Assembly (NCBI RefSeq): GCF_000934755.1
Contig: NZ_JYNP01000036.1
Coordinates: forward strand, 1-64,000
Length of the DNA: 64,000 nucleotides
Reading direction: 5' to 3'
From: Desulfonatronovibrio magnus
GTDB taxonomy: Bacteria > Desulfobacterota > Desulfovibrionia > Desulfovibrionales > Desulfonatronovibrionaceae
The position numbers and the translations under genes are program-made. The notes beneath the pieces are model-generated. The model worked only from the letters and a program-made list of their open reading frames with translations. It searched no databases and was not told the DNA's origin. Of the stretch, positions 24,733 through 35,616 are shown in pieces. Numbering within the stretch: the stretch's first letter is position 1; each line of letters starts with the position of its first letter.

Positions 24733-25794
24733 TTATCGGCCCTTAATCTTGTAAATTTCCGCCAGGACAGCAGCCACTGCCTTGTAAAGCTCTTCAGGTA
24801 TTGTCTGTCCAACTTCTACACTTTTATACAAGGCTTGTGCCAACGGCTTGTTTTCTCGGATGGGGATATTGTTCTGACGTGCTGCAGCCTTGATTTTTTC
24901 AGCCAGGTGATTCACGCCCTTGGCCAGCACCATGGGAGCTGGAGCTGCGGCAGGATCATATTTGATGGCAATGGCTATATGTGTGGGGTTGGTAATGACT
25001 ACATCGGCCTTGGGAACATCCTGCATCATACGCTGCTGGGTAACGCCCAGCATTTTCTGTCTCTGCTGCTGCTTAACTTTGGGGTCACCTTCAGCCTGTT
25101 TACGTTCATCCTTGACTTCATCTTTTGTCATTTTCAGGTTTTCATTGTAGTCCCATCTTGTATAAACAACATCAGCAATGGCAATAATGAGCAGAGGAAC
25201 AAGAGCGAAAAGAGCCATCTTGAAGCCTGTATTAAGAATATATCCGCCGATCATAGCAGGGCTGGCGTAAAATAGAGGAAGGAGATTGGCAAATTCAAGC
25301 TTGAGAACAATGTAAGGCGCAACAGCAACTGCAGCTGCCTGAAATACGTTACGTACCAAGCGGACCAGGGTTTTCAGATCAAACATTTTTTTCTTGAGCC
25401 CCTCCACAATGTTGAAAACCTTGAGTTTGGGCTTAAGAGGTTTCAAGGTCCACAGTGGGCCTACCTGCATAATCATAATGGCTATGGTAAAAATCAGTAT
25501 GAAAATCATCACCGGCAGAACAATTTTACCCATAACTATGGCACAGAACAGAAACAGTTCATAAACAGTTTCTTCATTAAACTGCATGACAACGGCCTGA
25601 CTCAGAAACCAGTCAATGGTCTCCATTATACTGTCGCGTATATAGGGAAAGGTAAGGCGCAAGGCTATTATGCCGCCTACCAGGCCAATTACCTTGGACA
25701 GCTCCTGACTTTTGGGGACATTTCCCTCTTCTCTTGCTTTGTTGCGCCGTTTCGGGGTCGCTTCTTCTGTTTTGCTCGGATCTTTTTGAGGCAT
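24733..25794 (-). CDS. flhB: Flagellar export switch protein FlhB
   Basis: A 353-residue membrane protein with four N-terminal helices and a cytoplasmic C-terminal domain that cleaves itself to switch export from hook to filament substrates. The cleavage motif NPTH is intact in DVVITNPTHIAIAIKYD. The opening residues PQKDPSKTEEATPKRRNKAR are the classic FlhB N-terminus. AAGGACAGTC precedes the ATG. It sits 10 bp after fliR and 77 bp before flhA. Confidence 0.97.
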   Translation of the reverse strand: MPQKDPSKTEEATPKRRNKAREEGNVPKSQELSKVIGLVGGIIALRLTFPYIRDSIMETIDWFLSQAVVMQFNEETVYELFLFCAIVMGKIVLPVMIFILIFTIAIMIMQVGPLWTLKPLKPKLKVFNIVEGLKKKMFDLKTLVRLVRNVFQAAAVAVAPYIVLKLEFANLLPLFYASPAMIGGYILNTGFKMALFALVPLLIIAIADVVYTRWDYNENLKMTKDEVKDERKQAEGDPKVKQQQRQKMLGVTQQRMMQDVPKADVVITNPTHIAIAIKYDPAAAPAPMVLAKGVNHLAEKIKAAARQNNIPIRENKPLAQALYKSVEVGQTIPEELYKAVAAVLAEIYKIKGR

Positions 25795-25804
25795 GACTGT
25801 CCTT

Positions 25805-26590
25805 CTACCTTCTAACTGTGGTTTGCAGCAAATAGTAGAGGTTTTCGCCCAGGGAAGTAATGAACTGGCTTACATAAATGGTAGTAAGTTCAAACACTAA
25901 ACCCAGAAAAAGAAAACCAACTGCAATTTTCAAGGGAAAACCGAGAAGCAGAACGTTCATTTGAGGGGCAGCTCTGGATATCAGCGCCAGACCAAGATTT
26001 ACCAGAAATATTGTCGCTATTATGGGTGAGGCAATCTTTAAGGCCAGGACAAAAATTTGACCCGAAAGCTGGATTACATGATTGACCAGCTCAGGACTGA
26101 TAAAGATTCCACCGGGAGGAACGAGTTCAAAGCTGTGCGTCAAACCGCGCAGCATATATAAGTGACCGTTGAGGGCCAGAAAAGTCAGCATGGAAGTCAT
26201 GTAGAGAAAGTGGGCTGTAACAGCTTCGGAAACTCCTGTTATGGGGTCAACGACATTGACCATGGCAAAACCCATTTGAAAGCCGATAATCTGACCTCCA
26301 GTCTGGATAGCAGCTATCAGAAATCTGACCATAAGTCCCAGGATCAGGCCGAGCATCAACTCTCCAAAAATCCAGATTACGATCTGAAACGGATGAGCAG
26401 GAACATAAGTGCCCTCAAAAGCCAGATAGGGCCACAGCCCGAGGGACATGACCAGACAAAGAGCTGCCTTTATGGTTGTGGGAATGGCTTCACCACCAAA
26501 AAATGGGAGAAGAAAGACCACGAGACTTATTCTGATGGTTGTCAGCAAAAAGCTCATTATGGTTTCGGGATCAAAGTTGAAAAGTTCCAT
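25805..26590 (-). CDS. fliR: Flagellar export protein FliR
   Basis: A 261-residue integral membrane protein of the FliP-FliQ-FliR export gate. It has about six hydrophobic segments and the typical central region LMLGLILGLMVRFLIAAIQT followed by GQIIGFQMGFAMV. It is the first gene of the export block in the window; fliP and fliQ are not present upstream, where only repeat DNA is seen. The ribosome site is weak, so the start is slightly uncertain. Confidence 0.95.
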   Translation of the reverse strand: MELFNFDPETIMSFLLTTIRISLVVFLLPFFGGEAIPTTIKAALCLVMSLGLWPYLAFEGTYVPAHPFQIVIWIFGELMLGLILGLMVRFLIAAIQTGGQIIGFQMGFAMVNVVDPITGVSEAVTAHFLYMTSMLTFLALNGHLYMLRGLTHSFELVPPGGIFISPELVNHVIQLSGQIFVLALKIASPIIATIFLVNLGLALISRAAPQMNVLLLGFPLKIAVGFLFLGLVFELTTIYVSQFITSLGENLYYLLQTTVRR

Positions 26591-27213
26591 ACTGGGGCTT
26601 TAGCAAAACCTGAGCCACAGAGCATGGAATTTGTGAGATAGCAGGAAATTGATGTAATGTATGGACGAAATGTAAGGAAGATGTGAGTGGAATGTTTAGA
26701 GATGGTTAGCTGTTAGCTCGTAGCTGCTGGCTCGTGGCTGTTAGGCGCTTAGTGGAAATTTCAAACAAACATGTAGGTTGTTAAAAATCCTTGCTTTCAT
26801 GTTTTTGGGGACAGGCACCCCGGCACTTATTTTTTATTGAGCAAGAAACAAATTAGAAAAATAAATGCCGGGAGAGCCAGTCCCCGTGCTCAATCCGTCA
26901 TTCATAGGTTTACCTGAAGCTGCCCCGAAGGGGCCACTTTTTCCGTGCAAGCTCGCGGAAAAAGCTTAGTATCTTACCGATTCAATCCTGTAGAAAAAAA
27001 CAAAAAAGTATTTTAACCTTGAAAGAGCAATGACGCCTAAAATCCTTCAGCCTTCAGCCTACAGTCTGAATAGTTCGGTTATTGCCCCAATTTAACGATT
27101 CCTGTTTAAATTGGGTTGTGGGCACAGCCCGCAGTAGCTTGTAGTTGTTGCTATCTGATTATTGCTGAACAGGGGATTTGCATCCGGAAAGTCAGACTTT
27201 CCGGATGAAAAAA
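26591..27213. repeat. Intergenic repeat block upstream of fliR (families G, C-like and B3)
   Basis: No gene is seen in about 620 bp. 26705-26745 is a degenerate run of GTTAGCT/GTAGCTG units. 26740-26780 (GGAAATTTCAAACAAACATG) recurs at 43448. 26805-26895 is a palindrome with GGGGACAGGCACCCCGGCA against TGCCGGGAGAGCCAGTCCCC. 26925-26960 recurs at 43604. 26964-27131 is modular repeat B3: AGTATCTTACCGATTCAATC, one heptamer pair, then GGGTTGTGGGCACAGCCCGC. A perfect inverted repeat CATCCGGAAAGTC/GACTTTCCGGATG at 27181-27207 lies just beyond the M23 gene stop, without a following T-run. Confidence 0.7.
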
Positions 27214-28116
27214 TTAATTTAGAATATATCTTTTGGGGTTTACGGGCACATTGTTGATTCTGACTTCATAGTGAAGATGTGGGCCTGTACTTCGGCCTGT
27301 ATTGCCTACATAAGCGATAAGCTCGCCCCGGGAAACATGCTGGCTTTTTTCAGCTAAGTACTCTTGCAGATGTGCGTATCTTGTTGAAATACCCCGTCCA
27401 TGATCTATGATCAGAGTGACTCCGTATGCACCGTCACTGCCGCTGAATATGACCTTGCCATCTGCAGGAGCATAGATGGGAGTTCCAATGGGGGCGGAAA
27501 TATCAAGGCCTCTATGCAGTTCGCGTCTGCCTGTGAAGGGTGAGGTGCGGTAGCCGAATTCGGAAGTAACCCAGCCCTGAGTTGGCCAGATGGAGGGGGT
27601 GGAGGACAAGAGATCGTTCTGACTTTTAATTGCCTGGATAAGTTCCTGCTGGCGTACTTCCTCTAAACGGGCTTCAGTGCTGAGTTGTTCAATGAAGTTG
27701 TGCATTTTTCTTGCCAGCATTTCCTGCCGATAAAATGGAAAGGCTTTAGAAAAGTTGTTGTCTGTTGGCCCTCCTACTGAATGGGTAGTTGTCTGCATTT
27801 CCGGTTCCAGGTCGAGCATTACCCTCAAACGGTCGTCAAACTCCTTAACCCTGTGAAGATCCTGTTCAAGTGTTTTAACTTTATGATAGAATGATGAAAT
27901 TTGAATTTCTTGAGAATGTTTTCTCTCCTGGGCGTATTGTAGCTGGTGCTCAATTGACTTGAAATTGGCATAATAGTTCCAGAAAAAAATATTCGAACCA
28001 ATGAGAGATGCTAACACTATAAATGATAAGACAAATATCCAGCCGGGTATGGATATTTTTGAACATGTCCCATATTGTTCTTTAAACAGGACAAATTGAT
28101 ATTTTTTAAAAATCAT
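27214..28116 (-). CDS. M23 family metallopeptidase (LytM/NlpD type)
   Basis: A 300-residue envelope peptidase. A cytoplasmic start (MIFKKYQFVLFKEQYG) leads to one membrane helix (about 29-50), a periplasmic coiled coil with RKHSQEIQISS and VKTLEQDLHRV, and a C-terminal M23 domain. The zinc ligands are intact: HRGLD (H and D) and HLHYEV, with the catalytic His in TRYAHLQ. It should cleave peptidoglycan cross-bridges. The ATG at 28116 is chosen because GGAG precedes it; the frame continues upstream through non-coding sequence to 28305. Confidence 0.92.
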   Translation of the reverse strand: MIFKKYQFVLFKEQYGTCSKISIPGWIFVLSFIVLASLIGSNIFFWNYYANFKSIEHQLQYAQERKHSQEIQISSFYHKVKTLEQDLHRVKEFDDRLRVMLDLEPEMQTTTHSVGGPTDNNFSKAFPFYRQEMLARKMHNFIEQLSTEARLEEVRQQELIQAIKSQNDLLSSTPSIWPTQGWVTSEFGYRTSPFTGRRELHRGLDISAPIGTPIYAPADGKVIFSGSDGAYGVTLIIDHGRGISTRYAHLQEYLAEKSQHVSRGELIAYVGNTGRSTGPHLHYEVRINNVPVNPKRYILN

Positions 28117-28355
28117 AAAAAAATATCTCCATTGTTGATTGTTGTCTGTCAAGAGCTTGTTATACTGAGATTCATACGGGATAACCGCGATTCGGCACCA
28201 ACCACAGGTATCAGAAAATACATGTGTTATGTCCAGGAACCTGAAGCTTGAGCTTTCAGTCTGAAAAGTCCAGTTATGCCCGCAACTTAAAGTTCCTTGT
28301 TTCAATTGGATTGTGGGGCACAGCCCATGTCAGTATGAAAGTTACTTTCAAACCA
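28117..28355. repeat. Gap with modular-repeat end
   Basis: About 240 bp between M23 and TtcA-like genes. 28250-28335 resembles the right half of the modular repeat: CTGAAAAGTCCAGTTATGCC, then TTGGATTGTGGGGCACAGCC. No heptamer array or left end is visible. The M23 promoter should also be here. Confidence 0.5.
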
Positions 28356-29102
28356 CTATGTGAACTCTTGCATCAAGTCAAGCTGCCATTTCTTCAAAGC
28401 ATTAATAATGTTCTTTCTGTATTTTTTATCATGTCTATAAATATTTTCGAGAATTTCCTGGATCTCAATACGTTTGCTGATTCCGGCTGAAGGGCATGGG
28501 TTTCCCCATACAGGCAAACCCCATCTGCGAGCAGCATTTTTTATGAACTTTTTTTCAACAGTCAGCATAGGCCTGATGAGGGTCAATTTACCATTAAAAA
28601 AGGCTTCTCTCGGCGAGAGGCCGCCAACTCTCCCATTTTGGGTCAGGTTCATAAAAAAGGTTGCTGCAAGATCATCAGCGTTGTGCCCCATGGCAAGGTG
28701 AGTAAGGCTGTACTTTTGGCAGAGGTCGAAAAGAATTTTTCTTCTGGCCCAGGAGCATAGGAAGCAGGCAGATTTTTTCTGATGAGGCTTATGGGATTCA
28801 GGCCCAATGTCAGTTGATTCGATATGTGCACTGACCTGATGTTCCTGAAGCCAGTCCAAAAGTGGCCCGTGATTATAGTTGTCAAAACCTGGATTGACGT
28901 GCAAGATCATTAGTTCAAGTTTAAAGGGTACAATCCGCTGGCGCAACATCAAAACTATGGTCATAACCCAGCTGTCTACTCCACCTGAAAGAGCTATTCC
29001 AATTCTGGCTCCAGGATGAATCATGCCGGTTTCCTGCATCAATTTGCCGCAACGGCCGAGGCAGGTTTTTTGAGCGTGGTTTAGTTTTTTGCGAAACCCC
29101 AT
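28356..29102 (-). CDS. TtcA/TilS-family ATP pyrophosphatase (tRNA 2-thiolation-like)
   Basis: A protein of about 248 residues with a PP-loop that adenylates a substrate carbonyl. The ATP motif is ALSGGVDSW; CFLCSWARRK holds the CxxC pair, and NPCPSAG holds the third Cys, as in [4Fe-4S] TtcA enzymes that thiolate tRNA cytidine-32. MGHNADDLAATFFMNL is the conserved central motif. The start at the ATG of MGFRKKLNHAQ is chosen by homolog length; the frame extends upstream to 29162. The exact tRNA position modified is not certain. Confidence 0.87.
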   Translation of the reverse strand: MGFRKKLNHAQKTCLGRCGKLMQETGMIHPGARIGIALSGGVDSWVMTIVLMLRQRIVPFKLELMILHVNPGFDNYNHGPLLDWLQEHQVSAHIESTDIGPESHKPHQKKSACFLCSWARRKILFDLCQKYSLTHLAMGHNADDLAATFFMNLTQNGRVGGLSPREAFFNGKLTLIRPMLTVEKKFIKNAARRWGLPVWGNPCPSAGISKRIEIQEILENIYRHDKKYRKNIINALKKWQLDLMQEFT

Positions 29103-30369
29103 AAAAATCCATTTTTGACTGTTATTGTCAATAATTATATGAAAGCTGCACTTTTTAGTCAACTTGCTTAAGTGTTATAAGTTATAAGCTCCTCAACCGG
29201 GCAGCCCAGGACCGAACCTGTGAGTAACTGTCTTTAAAGTGGAGCCTGCATCCTGCAGGCTATTTAATTCCAGGCGGCTGGAAGCCGCCTCCACATTGAA
29301 GAACAGTCCCGTATTTGGACATTGGGACAGTCCCCGTGAGGTGCTATAAAAAAGATTGAAGCTGCATTGGTACCTTGTAGAGATTTGTTTTAATGGAAAA
29401 ATTTTCACAGCGAGGGACAGCCCCCCCTCCGGGCTGTAAGCCTCCGGGCAGGAAGCTGTGCCTGGCGTAAAGCTCTCATCTTTGACGGAACTTTTCTGGC
29501 AAATGTGCATCAATCATAGGCAAAAATCGTAAAAACTTGAAACAGCCTCAACACGTTAGAGATTGCCGCGCTCGAAGACTCGCTCGCAATGACACCTGAG
29601 CTGTCAGGGATGTAGTTGCGCAAAACCTGTCACCCATGAGGGAGCCTAAGCGACCGAAGCAATCTGTATGGTAAAGACATAATGCTTCCTGTGAGTAACT
29701 CATACCCCTCGTTCCCAGGCTCCAGCCTGGGGGCGTTTTGTTCTTGCGGCTCCAGCCGCTTCTTAATATCAAAACCTGGATTCCGGCTTTCGCCGGAATG
29801 ACGATAATGAGCTACACTTTGCTTTAACCGTCACCCCGGACTTGATCCGGGGTCCAGTTTTTTTGAAGTTACTTGTAAGCTCCTCCCCCGGGCGGACCGG
29901 GACCGAACTTGTGAGTAACTAAAAAATTAGCCTCAACACGTTTGAGATTGCCGCGCTCGAAGACTCGCTCGCAATGACACCTGAGCTGACAGGGATGTGG
30001 TAGCTGAAAACCTGTCATTGCGAGGGAGCCTAAGCGACCGAAGCAATCTGTATCGTAAAACCGTAATGCTCTGAATTTATTGCATATACGTTTGAAGTTA
30101 CTTGTAAGCTATCAGTTATCAGGAAAACCAATTAACTGATAACAATTTCTTGTTTTTTTCTACCGGATTAAAACGGTAATTTACTGACTCTCAATGACAA
30201 TATTAGTGCTTGACCTCTTACAAGCAGGTAAGTTATATGTTTGTGTTTTGCTGACAGAAGACATCTTTGAAACTTTCCCTGTCATAAATCTTCCGGTGAA
30301 GGCTCGAAATGACAGATCACAGCTCAGGGATGTTTGTCAAAATAATTTGAAAAATAATGTGAGGTTATT
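29103..30369. repeat. 1.2-kb intergenic repeat array (families F, E, I, hairpin units, B end)
   Basis: No credible gene is seen. In order: hairpin unit 29171-29226 ending GTGAGTAACT; family F copy 29300-29540; family E copy 29545-29690; a CAGGCTCCAGCCTGG palindrome near 29715; family I 29771-29860, with ATTCCGGCTTTCGCCGGAAT, then CACCCCGGACTTGATCCGGG and a T-run; hairpin unit 29866-29918; a second family E copy 29919-30110; and a reversed modular-repeat start 30146-30185. The rpoZ promoter should lie in the last 180 bp. Confidence 0.8.
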
Positions 30370-31688
<1,319 letters not shown>

Positions 31689-31695
31689 CATTTTA

Positions 31696-32175
31696 ATGAG
31701 TAGCAGATTTACTCACTTTGATGAGACCGGCGGTGTGCAGATGGTGGATGTCGGAGCAAAGCAGCAGACCGAGCGAAAAGCTGTCTTCCGCAGCACGGTC
31801 AGATTGAACAGAAACACCTTTACTAAGCTGCAGCAGGATCTGATGCCCAAGGGAGATGTCCTGACAACAGCCAAAATAGCCGGAATAATGGCTGCCAAGG
31901 AAACCAGTCGCCTTATTCCCATGTGTCATCCTGTTTTTTTGAGCTATGTTGATGTTCGTTTTCACTTGAACAGTGAAATTCCGGGAATCATAGTAGAAGC
32001 GGAAGCCAGGACCATATCTTCCACTGGAGTAGAAATGGAAGCATTGGTAGCAGTTCAAACCGCCTGCATGACCATATATGATATGTGCAAGGCGGTTCAA
32101 AAAGATATTGTTATTGATTCCTGCAGATTGATTTATAAAAGTGGGGGCAGAAGCGGGACTTTTGAGGCAGAGTAG
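31696..32175 (+). CDS. moaC: Cyclic pyranopterin monophosphate synthase MoaC
   Basis: A 159-residue enzyme that converts the 3',8-cyclo-GTP made by MoaA into cPMP, the first stable intermediate of molybdenum cofactor synthesis. It has the opening FTHFDETGGVQMVDV, the active-site motif IPMCHPVFLS and the C-terminal KSGGRSGTF. Length is normal. It follows dnaJ by 7 bp; no other moa genes are in the window. A cofactor for formate dehydrogenase or similar oxidoreductases is the likely end use. Confidence 0.96.
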   Translation: MSSRFTHFDETGGVQMVDVGAKQQTERKAVFRSTVRLNRNTFTKLQQDLMPKGDVLTTAKIAGIMAAKETSRLIPMCHPVFLSYVDVRFHLNSEIPGIIVEAEARTISSTGVEMEALVAVQTACMTIYDMCKAVQKDIVIDSCRLIYKSGGRSGTFEAE

Positions 32176-32216
32176 TTTGATTTAGTGCTGCTTCTTAGTA
32201 ATTTCAAAATAAACTG

Positions 32217-32242
32217 GACCCCGGATCAAGTCCGGGGTGACT
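32217..32242. terminator. Palindrome between convergent moaC and hisF (repeat family I)
   Basis: A stem CCCCGGA / TCCGGGG with loop TCAAG (32219-32237) lies between two convergent genes, where a bidirectional terminator is expected. It is the reverse complement of a repeat at 29830-29856, which there is followed by seven T residues. The weak T-tract here lowers confidence in a terminator role. Confidence 0.4.
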
Positions 32243-32280
32243 GACACTTCCAGTAAGCACCTGACTTACTGCATATTATA

Positions 32281-33060
32281 TCACCAGCTCATCCTGACTT
32301 TTGCGCCTGCATTAGTCATGTATTGCTTAAGTTCAGGAATTGTGTACTCACCGTAATGCACAATAGACGCAATCAAGGCTGCTGAAGCTTTACCCTGAGT
32401 TACGGCTTCAACCATGTGTTGCGGGTTTCCAGCTCCTCCTGAAGCAATTACAGGGATGCTGACGTGTTCTGAGATTATCCTTGTGAGGTTGAGCTCATAG
32501 CCATCTTTGGTTCCATCGGCATCGATGGAATTAATGCATAACTCTCCGGCACCGAGTCTCTCGGCCTCCTGGGCCCACCAAAGCGCGTCAATCCCCATAT
32601 GTTTTCTGCCTCCGTGAATCACAATTTCATATCCTGAAGGAATATCCGGGGTTTTATCTACCTGAAGCACATCCATACCCACTACAATGCATTGCGAACC
32701 AAAGGCTTCAGCTCCCTGGCAAATAATGGAAGGATTTTTTACCGCTGCAGAGTTGACAGATACTTTTTCTGCTCCAGCCAGGAGTACTGCACGCATATCT
32801 TCAAGCTTGCTGATTCCGCCCCCTACAGAAAATGGAATAAAGATGGATGCCGCTACTTCTTCTACAACCTTGAGCATAATGCCCCGGCCTTCGGCAGAAG
32901 CTGTTATGTCATAAAAAACAATTTCATCAGCACCTTCTTCATAATATTTTCTTGCAGTTTCAACAGGGTCGCCAATATCAACATTACCCTTGAACTTGAC
33001 TCCTTTGGTCAGTTTGCCGTCCCTGACGTCAAGACAGGGGATGATTCTTTTACTGAGCAT
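32281..33060 (-). CDS. hisF: Imidazole glycerol phosphate synthase, cyclase subunit HisF
   Basis: A 259-residue TIM-barrel subunit that uses ammonia from HisH to close the imidazole ring of histidine and release AICAR. Catalytic aspartates lie in [15 protein letters not shown] and [10 protein letters not shown]; phosphate loops are FSVGGGI and VIASGGAGN. Length is the family norm. It begins inside the end of hisH (11-nt overlap), so the two subunits are made together. Confidence 0.97.
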   Translation of the reverse strand: MLSKRIIPCLDVRDGKLTKGVKFKGNVDIGDPVETARKYYEEGADEIVFYDITASAEGRGIMLKVVEEVAASIFIPFSVGGGISKLEDMRAVLLAGAEKVSVNSAAVKNPSIICQGAEAFGSQCIVVGMDVLQVDKTPDIPSGYEIVIHGGRKHMGIDALWWAQEAERLGAGELCINSIDADGTKDGYELNLTRIISEHVSIPVIASGGAGNPQHMVEAVTQGKASAALIASIVHYGEYTIPELKQYMTNAGAKVRMSW

Positions 33061-33691
33061 TACATCTCTCCTGACAATAATTGTAAAAATTGGAAAGGAT
33101 TTTCAGGCCTGGGCGTCCACTCTTTTCCGGGTGAAACTGCATGGCCCATAAGCCTGGTCTACCGTAAACAGAGCAGAATTCCATCCCGTATTGAGTGGTG
33201 CCCACAATGTAAGCAGGATCAGGCACAGGAAAGAAACTATGCACAAAATAGAACTCAGCATCCTCAGGTACTCCTTCAAACAGCAAGCATTCCTTAACCA
33301 GTTTAACACTGTTCCAGCCCATATGAGGTATATTGATTGGATCACCTGCTTCATCCATGGTGCTGGTGGAAAAACGGTTGCATCTTCCAGGAACTATTCC
33401 CAGAGTTTTTGTACTGTTTTCCGTGCTTTCATCCAAAATGATCTGACACCCGAGGCAGATTCCCAACATGGGTTTGCCGGCCAGGATCAGCGATTTTATG
33501 GTCTGGTGAAGGTTGCTGGCTTTGAGGTTGCGCATGGCAGAGCCTGCCGCACCCACTCCAGGAAAGATAAAACCGGTTGATGAGTCCAGCACTTTGGGAT
33601 CGCTGGTAATGCGGTTGGGAATATTGAGATGGTCAAGGGCACGTTTGACGCTTGTCAGGTTGCCTGCCCTGTAGTCTAAGATTGCTATCAT
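33050..33691 (-). CDS. hisH: Imidazole glycerol phosphate synthase, glutaminase subunit HisH
   Basis: A 213-residue class I glutamine amidotransferase that feeds ammonia to HisF. The triad is visible: Cys in [13 protein letters not shown], then His and Glu in MQFHPEKSG. The ATG at 33691 (MIAILDY) is preferred to one two codons upstream because AAGG then sits 8 bases before it. hisH and hisF stand apart from other his genes in this window. Confidence 0.95.
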   Translation of the reverse strand: MIAILDYRAGNLTSVKRALDHLNIPNRITSDPKVLDSSTGFIFPGVGAAGSAMRNLKASNLHQTIKSLILAGKPMLGICLGCQIILDESTENSTKTLGIVPGRCNRFSTSTMDEAGDPINIPHMGWNSVKLVKECLLFEGVPEDAEFYFVHSFFPVPDPAYIVGTTQYGMEFCSVYGRPGLWAMQFHPEKSGRPGLKILSNFYNYCQERCNAQ

Positions 33692-33705
33692 GCTCATTAC
33701 CTTCC

Positions 33706-33835
33706 AATGTTAGTAATTTATTGCCTCGGCCACCGGGGAAAGGCATTTTGCCGACCATAAGCCGTAAAACAGCCGGACTGTCCGACGGCAAAAGAGCTAG
33801 TCCCCTTCCAGTTTAAACACAGTGTCACTGTAGTG
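33706..33835. repeat. Small element, type D copy (degenerate)
   Basis: It shares GCCTCGGCCACCGGGGA with 8660 and AAAACAGCCGGACTGTCCG with 53520. The right end ACAGTGTCACTGTAGTG resembles the type D inverted end CACTATGGCGACACTTT. The left end is decayed. It separates the hisH start from the end of the binding-protein gene. Confidence 0.6.
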
Positions 33836-33844
33836 GCAACAAAC

Positions 33845-34669
33845 TTATCTGATTTGATCTGCCCAGTCTCTGGTTTCAAACCAGTAATGCTTTCTTTGTT
33901 TCAGCCACCCTTCAGCTTGAACAAACCTGATCCAGTTATCGAGAAAGTTAATTATGTCGTAGTCACCTTTTCTAACAGCAAAACCAATAGGTTCCTGAGT
34001 AAAGTTCTCTTCAATGGGTACAAAAAGACGGTCAGGGTGCTGGATAGCCTGAAAAGCCGGCAGGGGTGCGGAAGCAACAACTGCGTGGACACGTCCGTTC
34101 ATCAGTTCCTGAATAGCCTGGGCTTCATCATCAAAAAGCCTTAAAGAAGCCTCAGGCATGAAATCGCCTGCGGCTGACGCAGCAGTTGTTCCAAGTCTGG
34201 CAGCTATGGTGACATCAGAACTGTTAAAATCATCTAAGCTGGTAAAGCCTTTGGCCTTTTGTTTATGCGCGACTATGGACATTCCTGAATAATCATATGG
34301 CATGGAAAAGTTAACTTTTAGATTGCGATCTGGCCGAATGCCCATGCCGCCGATAATTATATCAAACTTACCAGTAAGCAGAGCGGGTATAATTCCTGAC
34401 CATCTTGTTGGAACAAACTCAACATTTACTCCCATATCCTGGGCCAGTCTTGTAGCTACATCAATTTCAAAGCCGATAAACTCTCCCTCTTTACTCTGCA
34501 TGGCCCAGGGTACAAATGTTGACATGCCGACTCTCATTACGCCGCGTTTCATAACCTGTTCAAGGGTACTTTCCTGGGCTAATTGTGAGCGCACCTGTGA
34601 TGAATAGGCGCTTCCAGCAATGAAAAATAAAATAAAAATGGATAGTATGACTGGTTTCAGATAAGACAT
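33845..34669 (-). CDS. Amino-acid ABC transporter substrate-binding protein
   Basis: A 274-residue periplasmic binding protein of the polar amino-acid family. A signal peptide covers about residues 1-24 (hydrophobic VILSIFILFFIAGSA, then AYSSQ). The mature part begins LEQVMKRGVMRVGMSTFVPW and contains the domain-linking FDIIIGGMGIRPDRNLKVNF, typical of this fold. It is followed on the same strand order by the permease at 34791-35609, which lies upstream (121-bp gap). No ATPase gene is nearby. The ligand is unknown. Confidence 0.92.
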   Translation of the reverse strand: MSYLKPVILSIFILFFIAGSAYSSQVRSQLAQESTLEQVMKRGVMRVGMSTFVPWAMQSKEGEFIGFEIDVATRLAQDMGVNVEFVPTRWSGIIPALLTGKFDIIIGGMGIRPDRNLKVNFSMPYDYSGMSIVAHKQKAKGFTSLDDFNSSDVTIAARLGTTAASAAGDFMPEASLRLFDDEAQAIQELMNGRVHAVVASAPLPAFQAIQHPDRLFVPIEENFTQEPIGFAVRKGDYDIINFLDNWIRFVQAEGWLKQRKHYWFETRDWADQIR

Positions 34670-34790
34670 GTTTCCTCCGATTTGATTAGGGTGTCAATTG
34701 GGTCAGACTGCAATTACCGTCTCCTGACTCATGCGACTTCAAGATAGAGTTTTTGCAGTCCAGGCTGACCCGACCAGCTGCAGCAGAATT

Positions 34791-35609
34791 TCATGACTGC
34801 ACTCCCCGGTGCAGATACATTTCAAGAACATAGACCACAAAAGTAATGAATAGCGCAACAGAGAGGTAAATTACCGCTACAGTAAACCATATTTCAAATG
34901 TTAAAAAAGTATTAGATATTACGACCTGTCCCTGCATTGTCAAGTCATATATGGCTATGGTGCTGACCAGTGCCGAGTCTTTGATCAGAGCCACACTCTG
35001 ATTTGTAATGGGAGGGATAAGAAATTTATAGGCTTGAGGTATGATAATATAAAAATAGGTCTGCATCCTGTTCAGTCCGGTACTTTGGGCAGACTCCCAC
35101 TGGCCCTTGTCAATGGACTGAATACCGGCCCTGATGATTTCAGACGCGTAAGCACCTTCAAAAAGACTCAGGGTTAGAACAGCCGTCATGAAAGCATCTA
35201 TGCCCAGAATTGGCGAGAGAACAAAATAATTGAATAAAAGCTGGATCAAAAGCGGAGTGTTGCGAATGGACTCAACATAGACCCTGGCCAGTAATGATGC
35301 AACAAAAGAGTCTGAAAGTCTGAATATAGCTGTAATAAGGCCAAAAATCAAAGTCAGGAAAAGACTTAAAAAAGCAATCTTAAGGGTAACCCACAGACCC
35401 TGCAGTAAAGGGCCGGGAACAAACCCGTTCTGATCTAAGGTGAACAGAAACTGTTTTACCCTGTACCACTGCCAGTTATACTCGAGCCTCTCAGACCCTG
35501 TTGATATGAGCCAGTATAATAGACCCAGGATAATGAAAAATTTTACAATATCCTGGAAGCTTTGAGAAATTAGAGCATGGTAAAAATTTTTAAAAAAACG
35601 CAAAAACAT
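34791..35609 (-). CDS. Polar amino-acid ABC transporter permease
   Basis: A permease of about 272 residues in the His/Gln/Glu type, closely similar in plan to the protein at 12612-13496: N-terminal helix, the YNWQWYRVKQF segment, and the coupling loop GLNRMQTYFYIIIPQAYKFL. The ATG at 35609 gives the start MFLRFFKNFY; a TTG at 35636 is an alternative that would overlap the upstream gene. It is probably co-transcribed with the nitronate monooxygenase-like gene and the binding protein. Confidence 0.9.
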   Translation of the reverse strand: MFLRFFKNFYHALISQSFQDIVKFFIILGLLYWLISTGSERLEYNWQWYRVKQFLFTLDQNGFVPGPLLQGLWVTLKIAFLSLFLTLIFGLITAIFRLSDSFVASLLARVYVESIRNTPLLIQLLFNYFVLSPILGIDAFMTAVLTLSLFEGAYASEIIRAGIQSIDKGQWESAQSTGLNRMQTYFYIIIPQAYKFLIPPITNQSVALIKDSALVSTIAIYDLTMQGQVVISNTFLTFEIWFTVAVIYLSVALFITFVVYVLEMYLHRGVQS

Positions 35610-35616
35610 TTCTGGT

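Noticed and set aside
27181-27207. CATCCGGAAAGTC/GACTTTCCGGATG as a terminator for the M23 gene
   Set aside because: The stem is perfect, but on the minus strand no T-run follows; a similar hairpin at 55502 suggests a repeat instead.
29193-29772. Short minus-strand frames in the 29-kb gap
   Set aside because: They fall wholly in repeat families F and E, and similar frames appear wherever those repeats occur.
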